Positions 25,706 through 34,179 are shown, counted from the first letter of the stretch. The stretch is 45,361 nt of DNA from Eubacteriales Family XIII. Incertae Sedis bacterium (GCA_031276515.1 JAISMX010000055.1:1-45361), one strand, 5' to 3'. Made by a program: numbers and translations. The notes: generated by a model not told the origin, from the letters alone.

Positions 25706-26301
25706 TTTTCGCGCGCCTCGCTTTCGTCGCCCGCTTCGTGCCGCGGATTGGGATAACGCACCAGCAGGATTTCCGTGACGCAGTCTGTGTCGTTGTGCCA
25801 ACGCCGCTGCGTCGAAGGCCGGAAAGCGACGCTGTCGCCTTGGAACATGCGATGGGTGCGCCCGTTGATGTTGACGGTCAGCACGCCGCTCAAAACGTAG
25901 ATGAACTCTTCCGTCCCATGCGAAAGCGCTTTCCTGTCGGACGCGCCCGCGGCCGGCTCCGGCAGCAGGGAAACGAGTTCGGGAAGCAGGAGATGCCGGT
26001 TTGGGCTCGGCGACATGCCGAAATGCAGGCGCGCGCCGCCTTCGATTTCGCTCACGGACCTGTTTCCGCCGGGTACGACCGCGTCCGAGGCTTTCGCGGA
26101 TTTTTGCCGTTCGTTGAAAAAATGACCCGGTTCGACGCCCAGCGCGGCGGAAATGCTTTGCAGGGAATCCACGGTAAGATTCGTCATTCCGCGCTCGAGC
26201 TGCGACAGAAAGCTTATGGAAAGATTCGATTTGCGAGCGAGCTCGCGGAGGGTTATGCGGTTTTTCGTTCTGAGATGTTTTATTTCTCCGCCTATGTCCA
26301 A
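25702..26301 (-). CDS. XRE-family regulator with C-terminal cupin, upstream gene
   Basis: 199-residue paralogue of the next gene in the operon, with ITLRELARKSNLSISFLSQLERG in its helix-turn-helix and a cupin containing HGTEEFIYVLSGVLTVNING. I chose TTG 26301 rather than TTG 26310, since the latter touches the AAGGAGG site while 26301 leaves nine bases. It is transcribed away from the second amidohydrolase operon, which makes that operon or TRAP operon 2 the likely target. A middle segment rich in Lys/Ser/Pro (about 70-95) is not shared with its partner. Confidence 0.9.
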   Translation of the reverse strand: MDIGGEIKHLRTKNRITLRELARKSNLSISFLSQLERGMTNLTVDSLQSISAALGVEPGHFFNERQKSAKASDAVVPGGNRSVSEIEGGARLHFGMSPSPNRHLLLPELVSLLPEPAAGASDRKALSHGTEEFIYVLSGVLTVNINGRTHRMFQGDSVAFRPSTQRRWHNDTDCVTEILLVRYPNPRHEAGDESEAREN

Positions 26302-26357
26302 GCGCGTCAACCTCCTTGGGGTTCTTCCTTGGACGCCTTTTCCGGGAGACGCCTTAA

Positions 26358-26368
26358 ACCCAATGGGT
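26358..26368. promoter_or_regulatory. Operator-like palindrome ACCCA-A-TGGGT
   Basis: A perfect 11-base palindrome immediately downstream of the minus-strand -10 element, where a repressor would block the XRE-cupin operon. Autoregulation is inferred from position only. Confidence 0.4.
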
Positions 26369-26397
26369 ACAATATACGTATTTTAATTTAACATCAA
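26369..26397 (-). promoter_or_regulatory. Sigma-70 promoter of the XRE-cupin operon
   Basis: On the minus strand TTGATG (26397-26392) and TATTGT (26374-26369) with a 17-base spacer, about 68 bases ahead of the first TTG start. Confidence 0.55.
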
Positions 26398-26419
26398 ATC
26401 ACCTTTTATACAAGTCTTT

Positions 26420-26447
26420 TTTGAAATATCGCCTTTGAAATATCGCC
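26420..26447. repeat. Tandem 14-base direct repeat
   Basis: TTTGAAATATCGCC occurs twice with no bases between (26420-26433 and 26434-26447), on the distal side of both divergent promoters. It may be a paired protein-binding site. Confidence 0.55.
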
Positions 26448-26680
26448 GGGATTTCGGTGGTTTCGGGTGGTTTGACGCGCTTCGCTTCCCCCTCGGCGGC
26501 CCTTTCGGGGGATTGACGCTTAATTTTTTTATCGTGAAATCATTCCGCAATAAACTTAAATAGTGCAAAAATTCGCGCAAATCGACAACCGGCGAAAAAA
26601 TTACACGAAAAAGCGCATAATCACGCGAAATTTCGATTTTTGCACAGAGGGGCGCCGTGAAATTTTTGTATTGAATCATC

Positions 26681-26708
26681 TTGTATATGAACAAAATTAT
26701 GATATAAT
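26681..26708 (+). promoter_or_regulatory. Sigma-70 promoter of the amidohydrolase 2 operon
   Basis: TTGTAT at 26681-26686 and a perfect TATAAT at 26703-26708 with 16 bases between, directly ahead of GGGAGG and the ATG at 26735. The leader is only about 20 bases. Confidence 0.65.
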
Positions 26709-26734
26709 AAACAAAAAATGAAGGGAGGCACAGT

Positions 26735-28408
26735 ATGATCATTGCGGACAAAATCTTCATCAACGGCAACATACACACGATGGAGAAGCCGGGAGACAGG
26801 GCCGCCGCGGTCGTGGTTTACAAGGGCGAGATCGTGTATGTGGGTTCCGACGCGGGCGCGCGCGCCTATTCCGCGAAGGAAACCGTCGATCTGAACGGCA
26901 AGACCATGCTTCCGGGGTTTACGGACACGCACATGCATTTGATCGCGGATTGCATGAGCAAGGCCAAGGCGGAGCTGGGCGGCGCGCGCTCCGTGGCCGA
27001 GGTCGTTTCCATCATGAAGGATTTTGCGGCCGAAACGGACGCGGAATGGCTTCTTGGCGGCAATCTCCATATCGAAAACATGGCGGAAGGCAGGTTTCCG
27101 CATCGCTACGAGCTGGACGCCATCGACGCGCGTCCGGTGATCCTGTTCAGCTATTGCTATCACGCGCAGATCGCCAACAGCGAAGCGCTGCGGCGCGCCG
27201 GCATCGCAAAGGGTTTTCGGCCCGAGATGGAAGGACTCGTCGATTTTTACGACGACGGGGAGCCGAACGGCGTCATCCACGAAAACACCTACGGTCTGCA
27301 CTTCGCGAATCTGGTGGACGGGGATATGGCGTTGGAAGCGAACCGGAAGTCCCTGCTGAAAAAATATCTCACGGATTACACGAAGCGCGGCATCACGAGC
27401 TTGCAGACCTTCTCCGCGCTGTCCGAAGATCCGCTGGAGTACGTCAACCAGTACATGGATCTGGACCGCGAGGGCGCTCTGCCCGTTCGCGTCGCGATCA
27501 ATTCGGCGGGCTCGCTCGACCGCGCCTATCACGCGGTGTCGGGCTTCGGCAACGACAAGATACGCATCGGCGCCAAAAAGCTGTTCTGCGACGGTTCCCT
27601 CGGCACGAGGACGGCCGCGCTTTTGGCGCCGTATTGCGACGCTCCGGATGAAAAAGGGCTGCTCGTCCACAGCCAAGACGAGCTCACCGCCTTGGTGGGG
27701 GAAGCTTACGATTACGGCTGCGACATCGCGATTCACGCCATCGGAGACGGCGCCATGGAATTCGTGTTAAACGCCATAGAGTCGGTGCTGGACGCTCGCG
27801 CTTACGACGACGCGGGCGTGGCCGTCGCGGGGCCGCTCGACGAGGCGCCGGAGGGCTTCCGCGAGGCGGCGGCGCGAAAGTATCGCGGTCGCTATCCGCG
27901 CTTTCGCATCATTCACGCGTCGCTGATCGATCCTTCTCATACGGCGCGCATCGCGCGTCTGCCGGTGATCCTCGACGTGCAGCCGAGCTTCGTCCGCAAC
28001 TGGCATTCCCTTGCCGAAGCGCGGGTTGGGAAGGAGCGCAGCGATTGGCTCTATCCCCTGCGCACCTTCACGCGGAACGGCATCCTGCTGACGGGGGGTT
28101 CGGACGCGCCCGTGGAGCCCTCGGACCCGCTCATGGGCATTCAGGTGGCGGTCACGCGAAGCGATCTTGGCGGCGTTCCCGCGGGCGGCTTCATTCCGAG
28201 GGAAAAGCTCGACGTCTTTGACGCCGTCGCTCTCTATACGCGAAACGCCGCGTACTGCACGCATGAGGAGGATCGCAAGGGTACGATCACGGAGGGGAGA
28301 TTGGCGGACCTCATCGTTTTGAGCGACGATATCTTCGCCATCGATCCGCAAAGGATCGCGGCCACGCGCGTGGAACAGGTGTATCTCGGCGGCGAGCGCG
28401 TATTGTGA
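26735..28408 (+). CDS. Amidohydrolase 2, YtcJ-like
   Basis: 557-residue paralogue of the amidohydrolase at 4310, same superfamily and fold. Metal and catalytic features: GFTDTHMH near residue 65, FCDGSLGTRTAAL, IAIHAIGDGAMEF, RIIHASLIDPSH and LTGGSDAPVEP. It carries an extra roughly 25-residue insert (about 353-380) absent from the first copy. Cytoplasmic; it hydrolyses an unidentified amide-type substrate. It is the first gene after the sigma-70 promoter and is followed by a sodium symporter and the dehydrogenase-TPP enzyme set. Confidence 0.88.
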   Translation: MIIADKIFINGNIHTMEKPGDRAAAVVVYKGEIVYVGSDAGARAYSAKETVDLNGKTMLPGFTDTHMHLIADCMSKAKAELGGARSVAEVVSIMKDFAAETDAEWLLGGNLHIENMAEGRFPHRYELDAIDARPVILFSYCYHAQIANSEALRRAGIAKGFRPEMEGLVDFYDDGEPNGVIHENTYGLHFANLVDGDMALEANRKSLLKKYLTDYTKRGITSLQTFSALSEDPLEYVNQYMDLDREGALPVRVAINSAGSLDRAYHAVSGFGNDKIRIGAKKLFCDGSLGTRTAALLAPYCDAPDEKGLLVHSQDELTALVGEAYDYGCDIAIHAIGDGAMEFVLNAIESVLDARAYDDAGVAVAGPLDEAPEGFREAAARKYRGRYPRFRIIHASLIDPSHTARIARLPVILDVQPSFVRNWHSLAEARVGKERSDWLYPLRTFTRNGILLTGGSDAPVEPSDPLMGIQVAVTRSDLGGVPAGGFIPREKLDVFDAVALYTRNAAYCTHEEDRKGTITEGRLADLIVLSDDIFAIDPQRIAATRVEQVYLGGERVL

Positions 28409-28480
28409 CGCCGATCTGCCCCGCGCGAATCGGCGGATGCCGCGCGGCCTCGGTCGCGGCGCCGCGCGGACGGCAAATCC

Positions 28481-28492
28481 AAAGGAGGTGAT
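28481..28492 (+). promoter_or_regulatory. Perfect Shine-Dalgarno ahead of a small leader frame
   Basis: AAAGGAGGTGAT is a full-length complement to the 16S rRNA 3' end. It is eight bases before ATG 28501, which does not start the symporter, so it decides in favour of a translated leader. Confidence 0.6.
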
Positions 28493-28500
28493 GCGGCTTT

Positions 28501-28602
28501 ATGTTATCGGGCGAGCGGGCGCGTTGTCGCGCTCGAGCGCATATGGAACTCGGTTATCGCATGGGAGGTGAAAAAAAATGGTTTGGGCTGATCTTTCTGT
28601 AA
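28501..28602 (+). CDS. Possible 33-residue leader peptide overlapping the symporter start
   Basis: A short frame starting MLSGERARCRARAH and ending WFGLIFL, 33 residues, in a different frame from the symporter whose ATG (28578) lies inside it. It follows the best ribosome binding site in the window. The composition is arginine-rich at first and hydrophobic at the end; no family is recognised. Translation through it would open the symporter start, so a coupling or attenuation role is possible. It could also be a chance frame. Confidence 0.35.
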   Translation: MLSGERARCRARAHMELGYRMGGEKKWFGLIFL

Positions 28603-30041
28603 TCATACTGTATCTTATATTGCTGCTGATCATAGGCGGCATCGTTTCGAAGAAGGTGAAGACGCACGAGGACTCCGTCGTCGGCGGCAGATCCTTCGGC
28701 GCCTTTTTCGCCGCCGTCGGCAAGGCGGCGAACCTCGCGGGAGGGCCGTCGACGGTGGGCGGCGCCGGTTACGGCTATACCTACGGCGTCTCCGGCTCGT
28801 GGTTCGCGATAGCGAACGTCATATCGACCACCGTTTGGTCGCCTTTTACGCCGCGCTTCTGGCGCGCCATGTCGCGCGGAGGCTTTACCAGCATCGGCGA
28901 CTATCTGGGCTATCGCTACGGGAAATTCGCGCGGATATTCGCGGGCCTTTTGAACAGTCTCGCCTATATGGGCTTCGTGGCGGCGCAGATCATCGCGACC
29001 GGCACCATTCTCGCCGTTTTGCTCGGATGGAACCCGAAGGTGGCCATGCTCGTGACCACGCTCATCGTAATCATCTACACGATTCTCGGCGGCTTGAAGG
29101 CGGTCGTTTATACCGACCTTTTGCAGCTGGGCATCCTCTATGTGGGCCTCGTGCTGATACTGCCGGCGCTTGCGGTGGGCAAGGCGGGCGGCATGGAGCA
29201 GTTGTTCGCGGCCCTGCCCGAGGCTTTCCAACAGATCGGCGCGATGGGCTGGCCTCGGATCATCGGGGTGATCGTGGCGCCGACGATACTGATGCCTTTC
29301 GCGATGCAGGCCTCGTATATCTACACCGCGTCTTGTAAGAGCTCCAAGGCGGCTTGGCAGTCCAACCTGCTGACGGGCGTCTTTTACGGACTCCCGGCGC
29401 TGTGCTCCGTGTTCGTGGGATTGGCCGCCTTTGTCCTTTTCCCGGGATTGGCGTCCGCGCAGGACGCGATGCCCACGGTGATCATCGAATTCTTGCCGCA
29501 CGGCGCGATCGGTCTCATGATCGCGGCCATACTGTCGGCGACCATGAGCACGTCCTCCACCTGTCTGCTCTGCTCGACGAACTGCTTCATCACCGATGTC
29601 ATGAACGCGGTGTCGACGAAGACGCGGACGGGCGAGGAGCAGCTGAAGGTCACGCGCATCGGCATCGGGGTGATCGGCCTTCTGACGCTCTGCATCACGC
29701 TGTTCTATTCCGACATCATCGCGATCATCACGCTGGGCTACGCCATGGGCGTGGGCGGGCTGCTCGCGCCGGCCATGGGCGCGATGTTCTGGAAGAGGGC
29801 GACGACGGCGGGCTGCGTCACCGCCATGATCGTCGGAGGCGGTTCCTATCTGGTGATTCAGCTTGGTCAGCTCGCGACCTGGCCGCCGCTCTTTTTCAGC
29901 TTCCCGGTCAGCTTGCTGTTGCTCATAGTCGTATCGCTTTTCACAAAGCCGTCGAATCCGCTGATGTACGATGTGTATTTCGAAGACGAGTGGGCAAAGA
30001 GCCCAAACAATCCGGAAAACGCCTCCAATGTGACGGCGTAG
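28578..30041 (+). CDS. Sodium:solute symporter family transporter
   Basis: 487 residues with about 13 hydrophobic segments, the SSS (PanF/PutP-like) family, in the cytoplasmic membrane. Family marks are GGRSFGAFFAAVGKAANLAGGPS split over the first loop, YRYGKFARI, GGLKAVVYTDLLQ and the ATMSTSSTCLL region near helix 8. It probably carries an organic acid or amino acid with Na+. GGGAGGTG precedes the ATG. It lies between amidohydrolase 2 and the dehydrogenase pair and ends at a good terminator, so it is probably the uptake system for that pathway. Confidence 0.9.
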   Translation: MVWADLSVIILYLILLLIIGGIVSKKVKTHEDSVVGGRSFGAFFAAVGKAANLAGGPSTVGGAGYGYTYGVSGSWFAIANVISTTVWSPFTPRFWRAMSRGGFTSIGDYLGYRYGKFARIFAGLLNSLAYMGFVAAQIIATGTILAVLLGWNPKVAMLVTTLIVIIYTILGGLKAVVYTDLLQLGILYVGLVLILPALAVGKAGGMEQLFAALPEAFQQIGAMGWPRIIGVIVAPTILMPFAMQASYIYTASCKSSKAAWQSNLLTGVFYGLPALCSVFVGLAAFVLFPGLASAQDAMPTVIIEFLPHGAIGLMIAAILSATMSTSSTCLLCSTNCFITDVMNAVSTKTRTGEEQLKVTRIGIGVIGLLTLCITLFYSDIIAIITLGYAMGVGGLLAPAMGAMFWKRATTAGCVTAMIVGGGSYLVIQLGQLATWPPLFFSFPVSLLLLIVVSLFTKPSNPLMYDVYFEDEWAKSPNNPENASNVTA

Positions 30042-30069
30042 CGCGGCAGTGGCGATAAGATGAAACGGG

Positions 30070-30106
30070 ACCCCCGCCGCCGGATTCAAGCGCGGGGGTT
30101 TTTTTT
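30070..30106 (+). terminator. Intrinsic terminator after the symporter
   Basis: ACCCCCGC (30070-30077) pairs with GCGGGGGT (30092-30099), followed by eight T. The next gene starts 18 bases on, so downstream genes need read-through or an internal promoter. Confidence 0.85.
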
Positions 30107-30123
30107 CGAGGAAGGAGCTTGCC

Positions 30124-31122
30124 ATGCATATGAAAAAAGTCGTATACTATAATACAGACGACGCCTTGGATTTTGAAAACGGTCTGCTGAAAGAGTGGGG
30201 CGTGGAGGATATTGCGCTCGTGGATTTCAAGAACGGCGAGGACAGGGACAAGCCGGAGGCGTTTTTGGAGGCCGTGGAGAGCGCGGACGGCGTGGTCGTG
30301 GAGTTTTTTCAAATCACGAGGGACGTTTTGTCGAAGATGAAGCGCACGAAGATCATAGCGCTTCAAGCCATCGGATACAGCAATGTGGATATCGAGGCCG
30401 CGACGGAAAACGGGATATGCGTCACAAACAGTCCCGGCTTTTGCACGGAGGAGGTGGCGATTCACACCATAGGCATGATGATCGACTGCGTGAGGAAGCT
30501 GACCTTTCTGGACAGAAGCGTGCGGGCCGGCCATTGGGACCCGCTGCTTGGAGGCAATACGTTCAGAATTTCGGGCAAGACCGCAGGATTGGTATTTTTT
30601 GGAAGTATTCCCAAGTATATGGCGCCCATATTGCGGAGCATGAGCATGAAGGTGCTGGTGTACGCGCCCACCAAGACGAAGGAATTCCTCGAATCGTTCG
30701 GCTGCGAAAAGGCCGATTCGCTCGATGCGCTTCTGCGCGCGTCGGACTTTGTTTCCATGCACACACCGCTCATACCGGGCGTTACCGAACGCATGATGGG
30801 GGAGGCGCAGTTCCGGCTGATGAAGGATACCGCCTATTTCATAAACACGGCCAGAGGCGGGGTCGTCGATGAGCGGGCGCTCGTGCGGGCGCTCAAAGAG
30901 GGTTGGATAAAGGGCGCCGCCGTCGACGTGATCGAGGACGAGGCGAACGAGCAAAGCGATCTGTTCGGCCTTGAAAATTGCGTGATCACCCCGCACGCGG
31001 CTTTCGTGTCGGAGGATTCGTTCTTCGAGGGCAAGACGATAGCTTTGAGGCAGCTTGTGGAAAGGCTGCACTACGGGAAAATTCCCACAAATCTTGTGAA
31101 CAAGGATGGTATGAAAATATGA
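30124..31122 (+). CDS. D-2-hydroxyacid dehydrogenase-like protein 1
   Basis: 332 residues of the D-isomer-specific 2-hydroxyacid dehydrogenase superfamily, which interconverts 2-oxo acids and (R)-2-hydroxyacids with NAD(P)H. The catalytic trio is present: Arg in NTARGGVVDE, Glu in DVIEDE and His in TPHAAF. The cofactor loop is odd: GLVFFGSIPK (about 155-164) keeps only the central Gly of the GxGxxG motif. AAGGAGC precedes the ATG. It overlaps the TPP enzyme by four bases, implying a coupled reaction or complex. Confidence 0.85.
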   Translation: MHMKKVVYYNTDDALDFENGLLKEWGVEDIALVDFKNGEDRDKPEAFLEAVESADGVVVEFFQITRDVLSKMKRTKIIALQAIGYSNVDIEAATENGICVTNSPGFCTEEVAIHTIGMMIDCVRKLTFLDRSVRAGHWDPLLGGNTFRISGKTAGLVFFGSIPKYMAPILRSMSMKVLVYAPTKTKEFLESFGCEKADSLDALLRASDFVSMHTPLIPGVTERMMGEAQFRLMKDTAYFINTARGGVVDERALVRALKEGWIKGAAVDVIEDEANEQSDLFGLENCVITPHAAFVSEDSFFEGKTIALRQLVERLHYGKIPTNLVNKDGMKI

Positions 31123-32843
31123 TTGTGGATGGAGGACGTTTGTTTGCGAGACAGTTGAAGAAGGAGGGGGTTGAAAAGATATTCACCCTCTGCGGCGGGC
31201 AGATCATGCCCGTAATCTACGGTTGCAGGGCCGAGGGGATCGAGGTCATAGACGTGCGGCACGAAAACGCGGGCGTCTACGCGGCGGACGCCTACGCGCG
31301 TTCCTCGGGCAAGCCGGGCGTGATGCTCGCGACGGTTACGCCGGGGGCGATGCAGACCATGCAGGGCATATTTGAGGCGCGGGCCGCGGGTTCGCCCGTT
31401 TTGGTCATTTCCGCGTCCGTGGGCGTCGGCGACTTCGACACGGGCGCGGAGCAGGATATGGGGATGGACACGATCGCGATCCTGAGGAGCAACACGCTTT
31501 GGGCCGCGAAGATCTTCGAGACGGAACGCATACCGGAGTATGTGTCAAAGGCCTTCCGGCAGATGCTCGGCGCCGCGCCCGGCCCCGTGTACCTCGAAAC
31601 GCCCGTAAATATAATGAAGGCAAGGGTGGAAATGGACGGCGTCAAATTTCCGGACAAGCCTCGCTTCGTGCAGGCTTTCGGCGATCCCGCGCGCATCGCC
31701 GAAGCGGCGGATTTGCTTGCGAAGGCGGAGCGGCCCGCGCTCGTGATCGGCGACGCGGCCGTGTTCACGGCGGAAGGCGGGCGCGCGGCGGTCACGGAGC
31801 TCGTCGCGCATCTCAGGATGCCCGTGTACGCCGCCACGATGGCGCGCGGGCTGTTCGGCGACGAGGACGACGTTTTGTTCCGCGTCGGCGAGGGCGCGCT
31901 TTGCGAGGCCGACGTCATCGTCACGCTCGCCGCCGCCATGAATTTCAGGCTGAACAACGGCAATCCGCCGCTGATCAACGAGAATGCCCGCTTCGTGCAG
32001 ATACATCCGGACGTGCGCATGCTGGGCTTCAACCGCGCGGCCGACGTCGGCATCGTCGCGGGCGCGGGCGCGGCGGCGCGGCAGCTGCTCGAAGCCGTCC
32101 GCGAAAGGCGCGCGGCGCGGACGGACGACGCGTGGGCGAAGCGCGCCGAGGCGCTGCACGCCGCGTATCGCGCCGAATGGAACGCGGGCTACGCCGCAGA
32201 CGCCGGCAAGCCGATGCACCCCGCGCGGCTCGCCGCCGAGGTGGGCAAGTTCTTGAACGAGGAGGCGCCCGACTGGTCCGTCGCGGCGGACGGCGGCGAC
32301 GCGTACGAATGGATATTGCGTGCCGTGCGCGCGCGCGCGCCGGGCCAGATCGTCGGCTACGGCGCGAACGGCACGATAGGCGTGGGCCAGGGCTTTGCCA
32401 TGGGCCTTTGGCTCGCGCGCGGCAAGCCCGTGCTGGAATACACCGGCGACGGCAGCATAGGCTTCCATCTCGGCGAATTCGACACGATGGCCCGCTTCGG
32501 CATGCGCGTCGTCTGCGTGATTTCCAACGACGCGCAGTGGGGCATGGTCAAACTGGCCGAAACCATGCGGAACGCGGACGAGGTGAAGGACGGCTACATC
32601 GCGACGACGCTGGCCGAAAGAAGGTACGAAAAGGTCGCGGAGGCGCTCGGCGGATACGGCGAATACGTCGAGGATCTCGAAGAGGTGATCCCCGCCATCA
32701 AGCGGGCCTACGCTTCGGGCAAGCCGGCCATCGTCAACGTCAAGGTCGCCGACGGCCATCCCTGCCCCTTCACCGTCCTGTACGGATGCGGGGGCCGCCC
32801 CTTGACAAAAGAGGAAATCGCCGCATATTACGCCAAGTCTTAG
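31119..32843 (+). CDS. Thiamine-diphosphate-dependent enzyme (acetolactate synthase/decarboxylase-like)
   Basis: 574 residues with the three-domain TPP layout. The N-terminal pyrimidine-binding domain has the activating glutamate in VRHENAGVYAADAYAR; a middle domain spans about 195-330; the C-terminal pyrophosphate domain has YTGDGSIGFHLGEFDTMAR...VISND, the GDG(x)N metal motif. Relatives ligate or decarboxylate 2-oxo acids, or cleave 2-hydroxyacyl-CoA; which one cannot be decided. The ATG overlaps the previous stop (ATGA). Being flanked by two 2-hydroxyacid dehydrogenases implies a 2-oxo or 2-hydroxy acid substrate. Biosynthetic acetolactate synthase is unlikely, as no small subunit or ilvC is nearby. 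Confidence 0.85.
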   Translation: MIVDGGRLFARQLKKEGVEKIFTLCGGQIMPVIYGCRAEGIEVIDVRHENAGVYAADAYARSSGKPGVMLATVTPGAMQTMQGIFEARAAGSPVLVISASVGVGDFDTGAEQDMGMDTIAILRSNTLWAAKIFETERIPEYVSKAFRQMLGAAPGPVYLETPVNIMKARVEMDGVKFPDKPRFVQAFGDPARIAEAADLLAKAERPALVIGDAAVFTAEGGRAAVTELVAHLRMPVYAATMARGLFGDEDDVLFRVGEGALCEADVIVTLAAAMNFRLNNGNPPLINENARFVQIHPDVRMLGFNRAADVGIVAGAGAAARQLLEAVRERRAARTDDAWAKRAEALHAAYRAEWNAGYAADAGKPMHPARLAAEVGKFLNEEAPDWSVAADGGDAYEWILRAVRARAPGQIVGYGANGTIGVGQGFAMGLWLARGKPVLEYTGDGSIGFHLGEFDTMARFGMRVVCVISNDAQWGMVKLAETMRNADEVKDGYIATTLAERRYEKVAEALGGYGEYVEDLEEVIPAIKRAYASGKPAIVNVKVADGHPCPFTVLYGCGGRPLTKEEIAAYYAKS

Positions 32844-32904
32844 GCGTTTTGTCATTGGGCGCGGCGGCCCCGCCGCCGCGCCGGAAACAGGGGGTTCAGA
32901 GAGC

Positions 32905-33933
32905 ATGAGACGCAAAATCGTACTGTACAAAGCGGAAGGCGCCGGCACGGGCGTGGAAGAAGAAGTGCTGCGAGCGGCCGGCTGTCATGACAAATACCGC
33001 TTGGTCAGGATGGACGCCGACGACGATGAGGCTTTTTTCAGGGAAGCCGAGGACGCCGACGGCGTGATCCTCGTCTACACCGACCTGCGCGAACAAAACC
33101 TCAAACGCCTGAAAAACTGCAAGGTTTTGGCCGTACACGCGGTGGGCTTCAACAACATCGACCTGAAGGCGGCGACGGAGCTGGGCGTTTGCGTTTGCAA
33201 CACGCCCACCTATTGCGTTGACGAGGTCGCCGCGCACACCGTCGCCCTGGCGCTCGACGGCATCCGAAAGATATCGCAGATGAACCTGCTCGTGCGCCAA
33301 GGCCGGTGGCCGTACGTCACCGATTGCGGAAAGATGCGCGGCACGCGCGGCATGACCTACGGGCTGGTTTCCTTCGGCAACATTCCGCGGCGCATTCCGG
33401 AATTGCTCAAACCCTTCGGCATGCGTTTTATCGCCTACGACCCCCACGTCGAGGACGGGATTTTGGCGGAATTCGGCGTGGAGAGGGCCGAAAGCCTCGA
33501 AAGCCTCTTTGCCCGCAGCGACTGCGTTTCGGTGCACAGCCCGCTCCTTCCGGCGACGCGGCGCATGATCTCCAAGGCGCAGTTTGACGCCGCCAAACCG
33601 GGGCTCGTCCTCGTCGTCACGGGCCGCGGCGGCGTGGTGGACGAAGCGGCGCTCCGCGACGCCTTGCTGGACGGCAGGGTCTCGTTTGCGGGCTTGGACG
33701 TGCTCGAGAGCGAGCTGCCCGAAAGCGAGGAGGCGGACGGCGCCACTCCGCTCGCGGGCCTGGACAACGTCGTCATAACGCCGCACATCGCGTATTACAC
33801 GGAGGACTCGCTCGACCGCTGCCGCGCGCAGGCCATGGAGCAGGTCGTCTCGGTCTTGGAAGGCGGGAAATTGCCCGCGCATCTCGTCAACAAGGAGGTG
33901 GACGGCAGGGCGCGATTTCAAATGGCTCCGTAG
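32905..33933 (+). CDS. D-2-hydroxyacid dehydrogenase-like protein 2
   Basis: 342 residues, paralogue of the protein at 30124. The catalytic Arg (TGRGGVVDE), Glu (DVLESE) and His (TPHIAYYTEDS) are present. It shows the same unusual dinucleotide loop, GLVSFGNIPRRIPE (about 153-166), with Pro where the last glycine of GxGxxG is expected. The shared deviation in two neighbours suggests one subfamily, perhaps a heteromer or two steps on one substrate. It lies 61 bases after the TPP enzyme and is followed by a strong terminator that closes the operon. Confidence 0.86.
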   Translation: MRRKIVLYKAEGAGTGVEEEVLRAAGCHDKYRLVRMDADDDEAFFREAEDADGVILVYTDLREQNLKRLKNCKVLAVHAVGFNNIDLKAATELGVCVCNTPTYCVDEVAAHTVALALDGIRKISQMNLLVRQGRWPYVTDCGKMRGTRGMTYGLVSFGNIPRRIPELLKPFGMRFIAYDPHVEDGILAEFGVERAESLESLFARSDCVSVHSPLLPATRRMISKAQFDAAKPGLVLVVTGRGGVVDEAALRDALLDGRVSFAGLDVLESELPESEEADGATPLAGLDNVVITPHIAYYTEDSLDRCRAQAMEQVVSVLEGGKLPAHLVNKEVDGRARFQMAP

Positions 33934-34011
33934 GAATCGCCGCGGAGACAGAAAGCGCCGCAAGCGCGCTGCGGTTCCGAAAGCGGAAGGAAAGCGCGAA
34001 TTTCATTATAG

Positions 34012-34050
34012 AAAAATCCGTCTCAAAGCGATTTGAGGCGGATTTTTTTA
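34012..34050 (+). terminator. Intrinsic terminator, end of the catabolic island
   Basis: A 16-base arm (34012-34027) pairs with 34032-34047, one G-T wobble, loop GCGA, and runs into seven T. It separates the catabolic genes from the Tad-like operon. Confidence 0.92.
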
Positions 34051-34090
34051 GGGCAAAGTGTAAATATTTTGAAAAAATTTAAAAATATCC

Positions 34091-34118
34091 TTGACATTAT
34101 TCAATATAATGGTATAAT
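34091..34118 (+). promoter_or_regulatory. Sigma-70 promoter of the Tad-like operon
   Basis: Perfect TTGACA (34091-34096) and perfect TATAAT (34113-34118), spacer 16 bases, in an AT-rich stretch. Transcription would start about 55 bases ahead of the first gene. Confidence 0.85.
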
Positions 34119-34179
34119 AAAAAATAATTGGAAATATCTTGCGTGCGAGGGGCTGCCCTCGCGGAAAGGAGACGGTGTT

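Larger units (their letters stand above)
26302..26734. other. Divergent intergenic region between XRE-cupin genes and amidohydrolase 2
   Basis: 433 AT-rich bases holding a minus-strand and a plus-strand sigma-70 promoter, an 11-base palindrome by the minus-strand start site, a tandem 14-base repeat, and a GC-rich inverted repeat (TCCCCC...GGGGGA, about 26488-26515). No protein gene is supported. Confidence 0.6.

Noticed and set aside
26420-26447. CRISPR-like tandem repeat
   Set aside because: Two abutting 14-base copies without spacers and no cas genes nearby.
26383-26778. 131-codon minus-strand frame in the divergent region
   Set aside because: It runs through the plus-strand promoter and the start of amidohydrolase 2, has no ribosome binding site and no recognisable family.
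30118-30160. TTGCCA and TATACT/TATAAT-like boxes at the start of dehydrogenase 1
   Set aside because: They fall within coding sequence and would start transcription inside the gene.
34033-34179. Open frame continuing upstream of the CpaB-like gene
   Set aside because: It crosses the terminator and the TTGACA/TATAAT promoter, so it cannot be translated as part of this gene.
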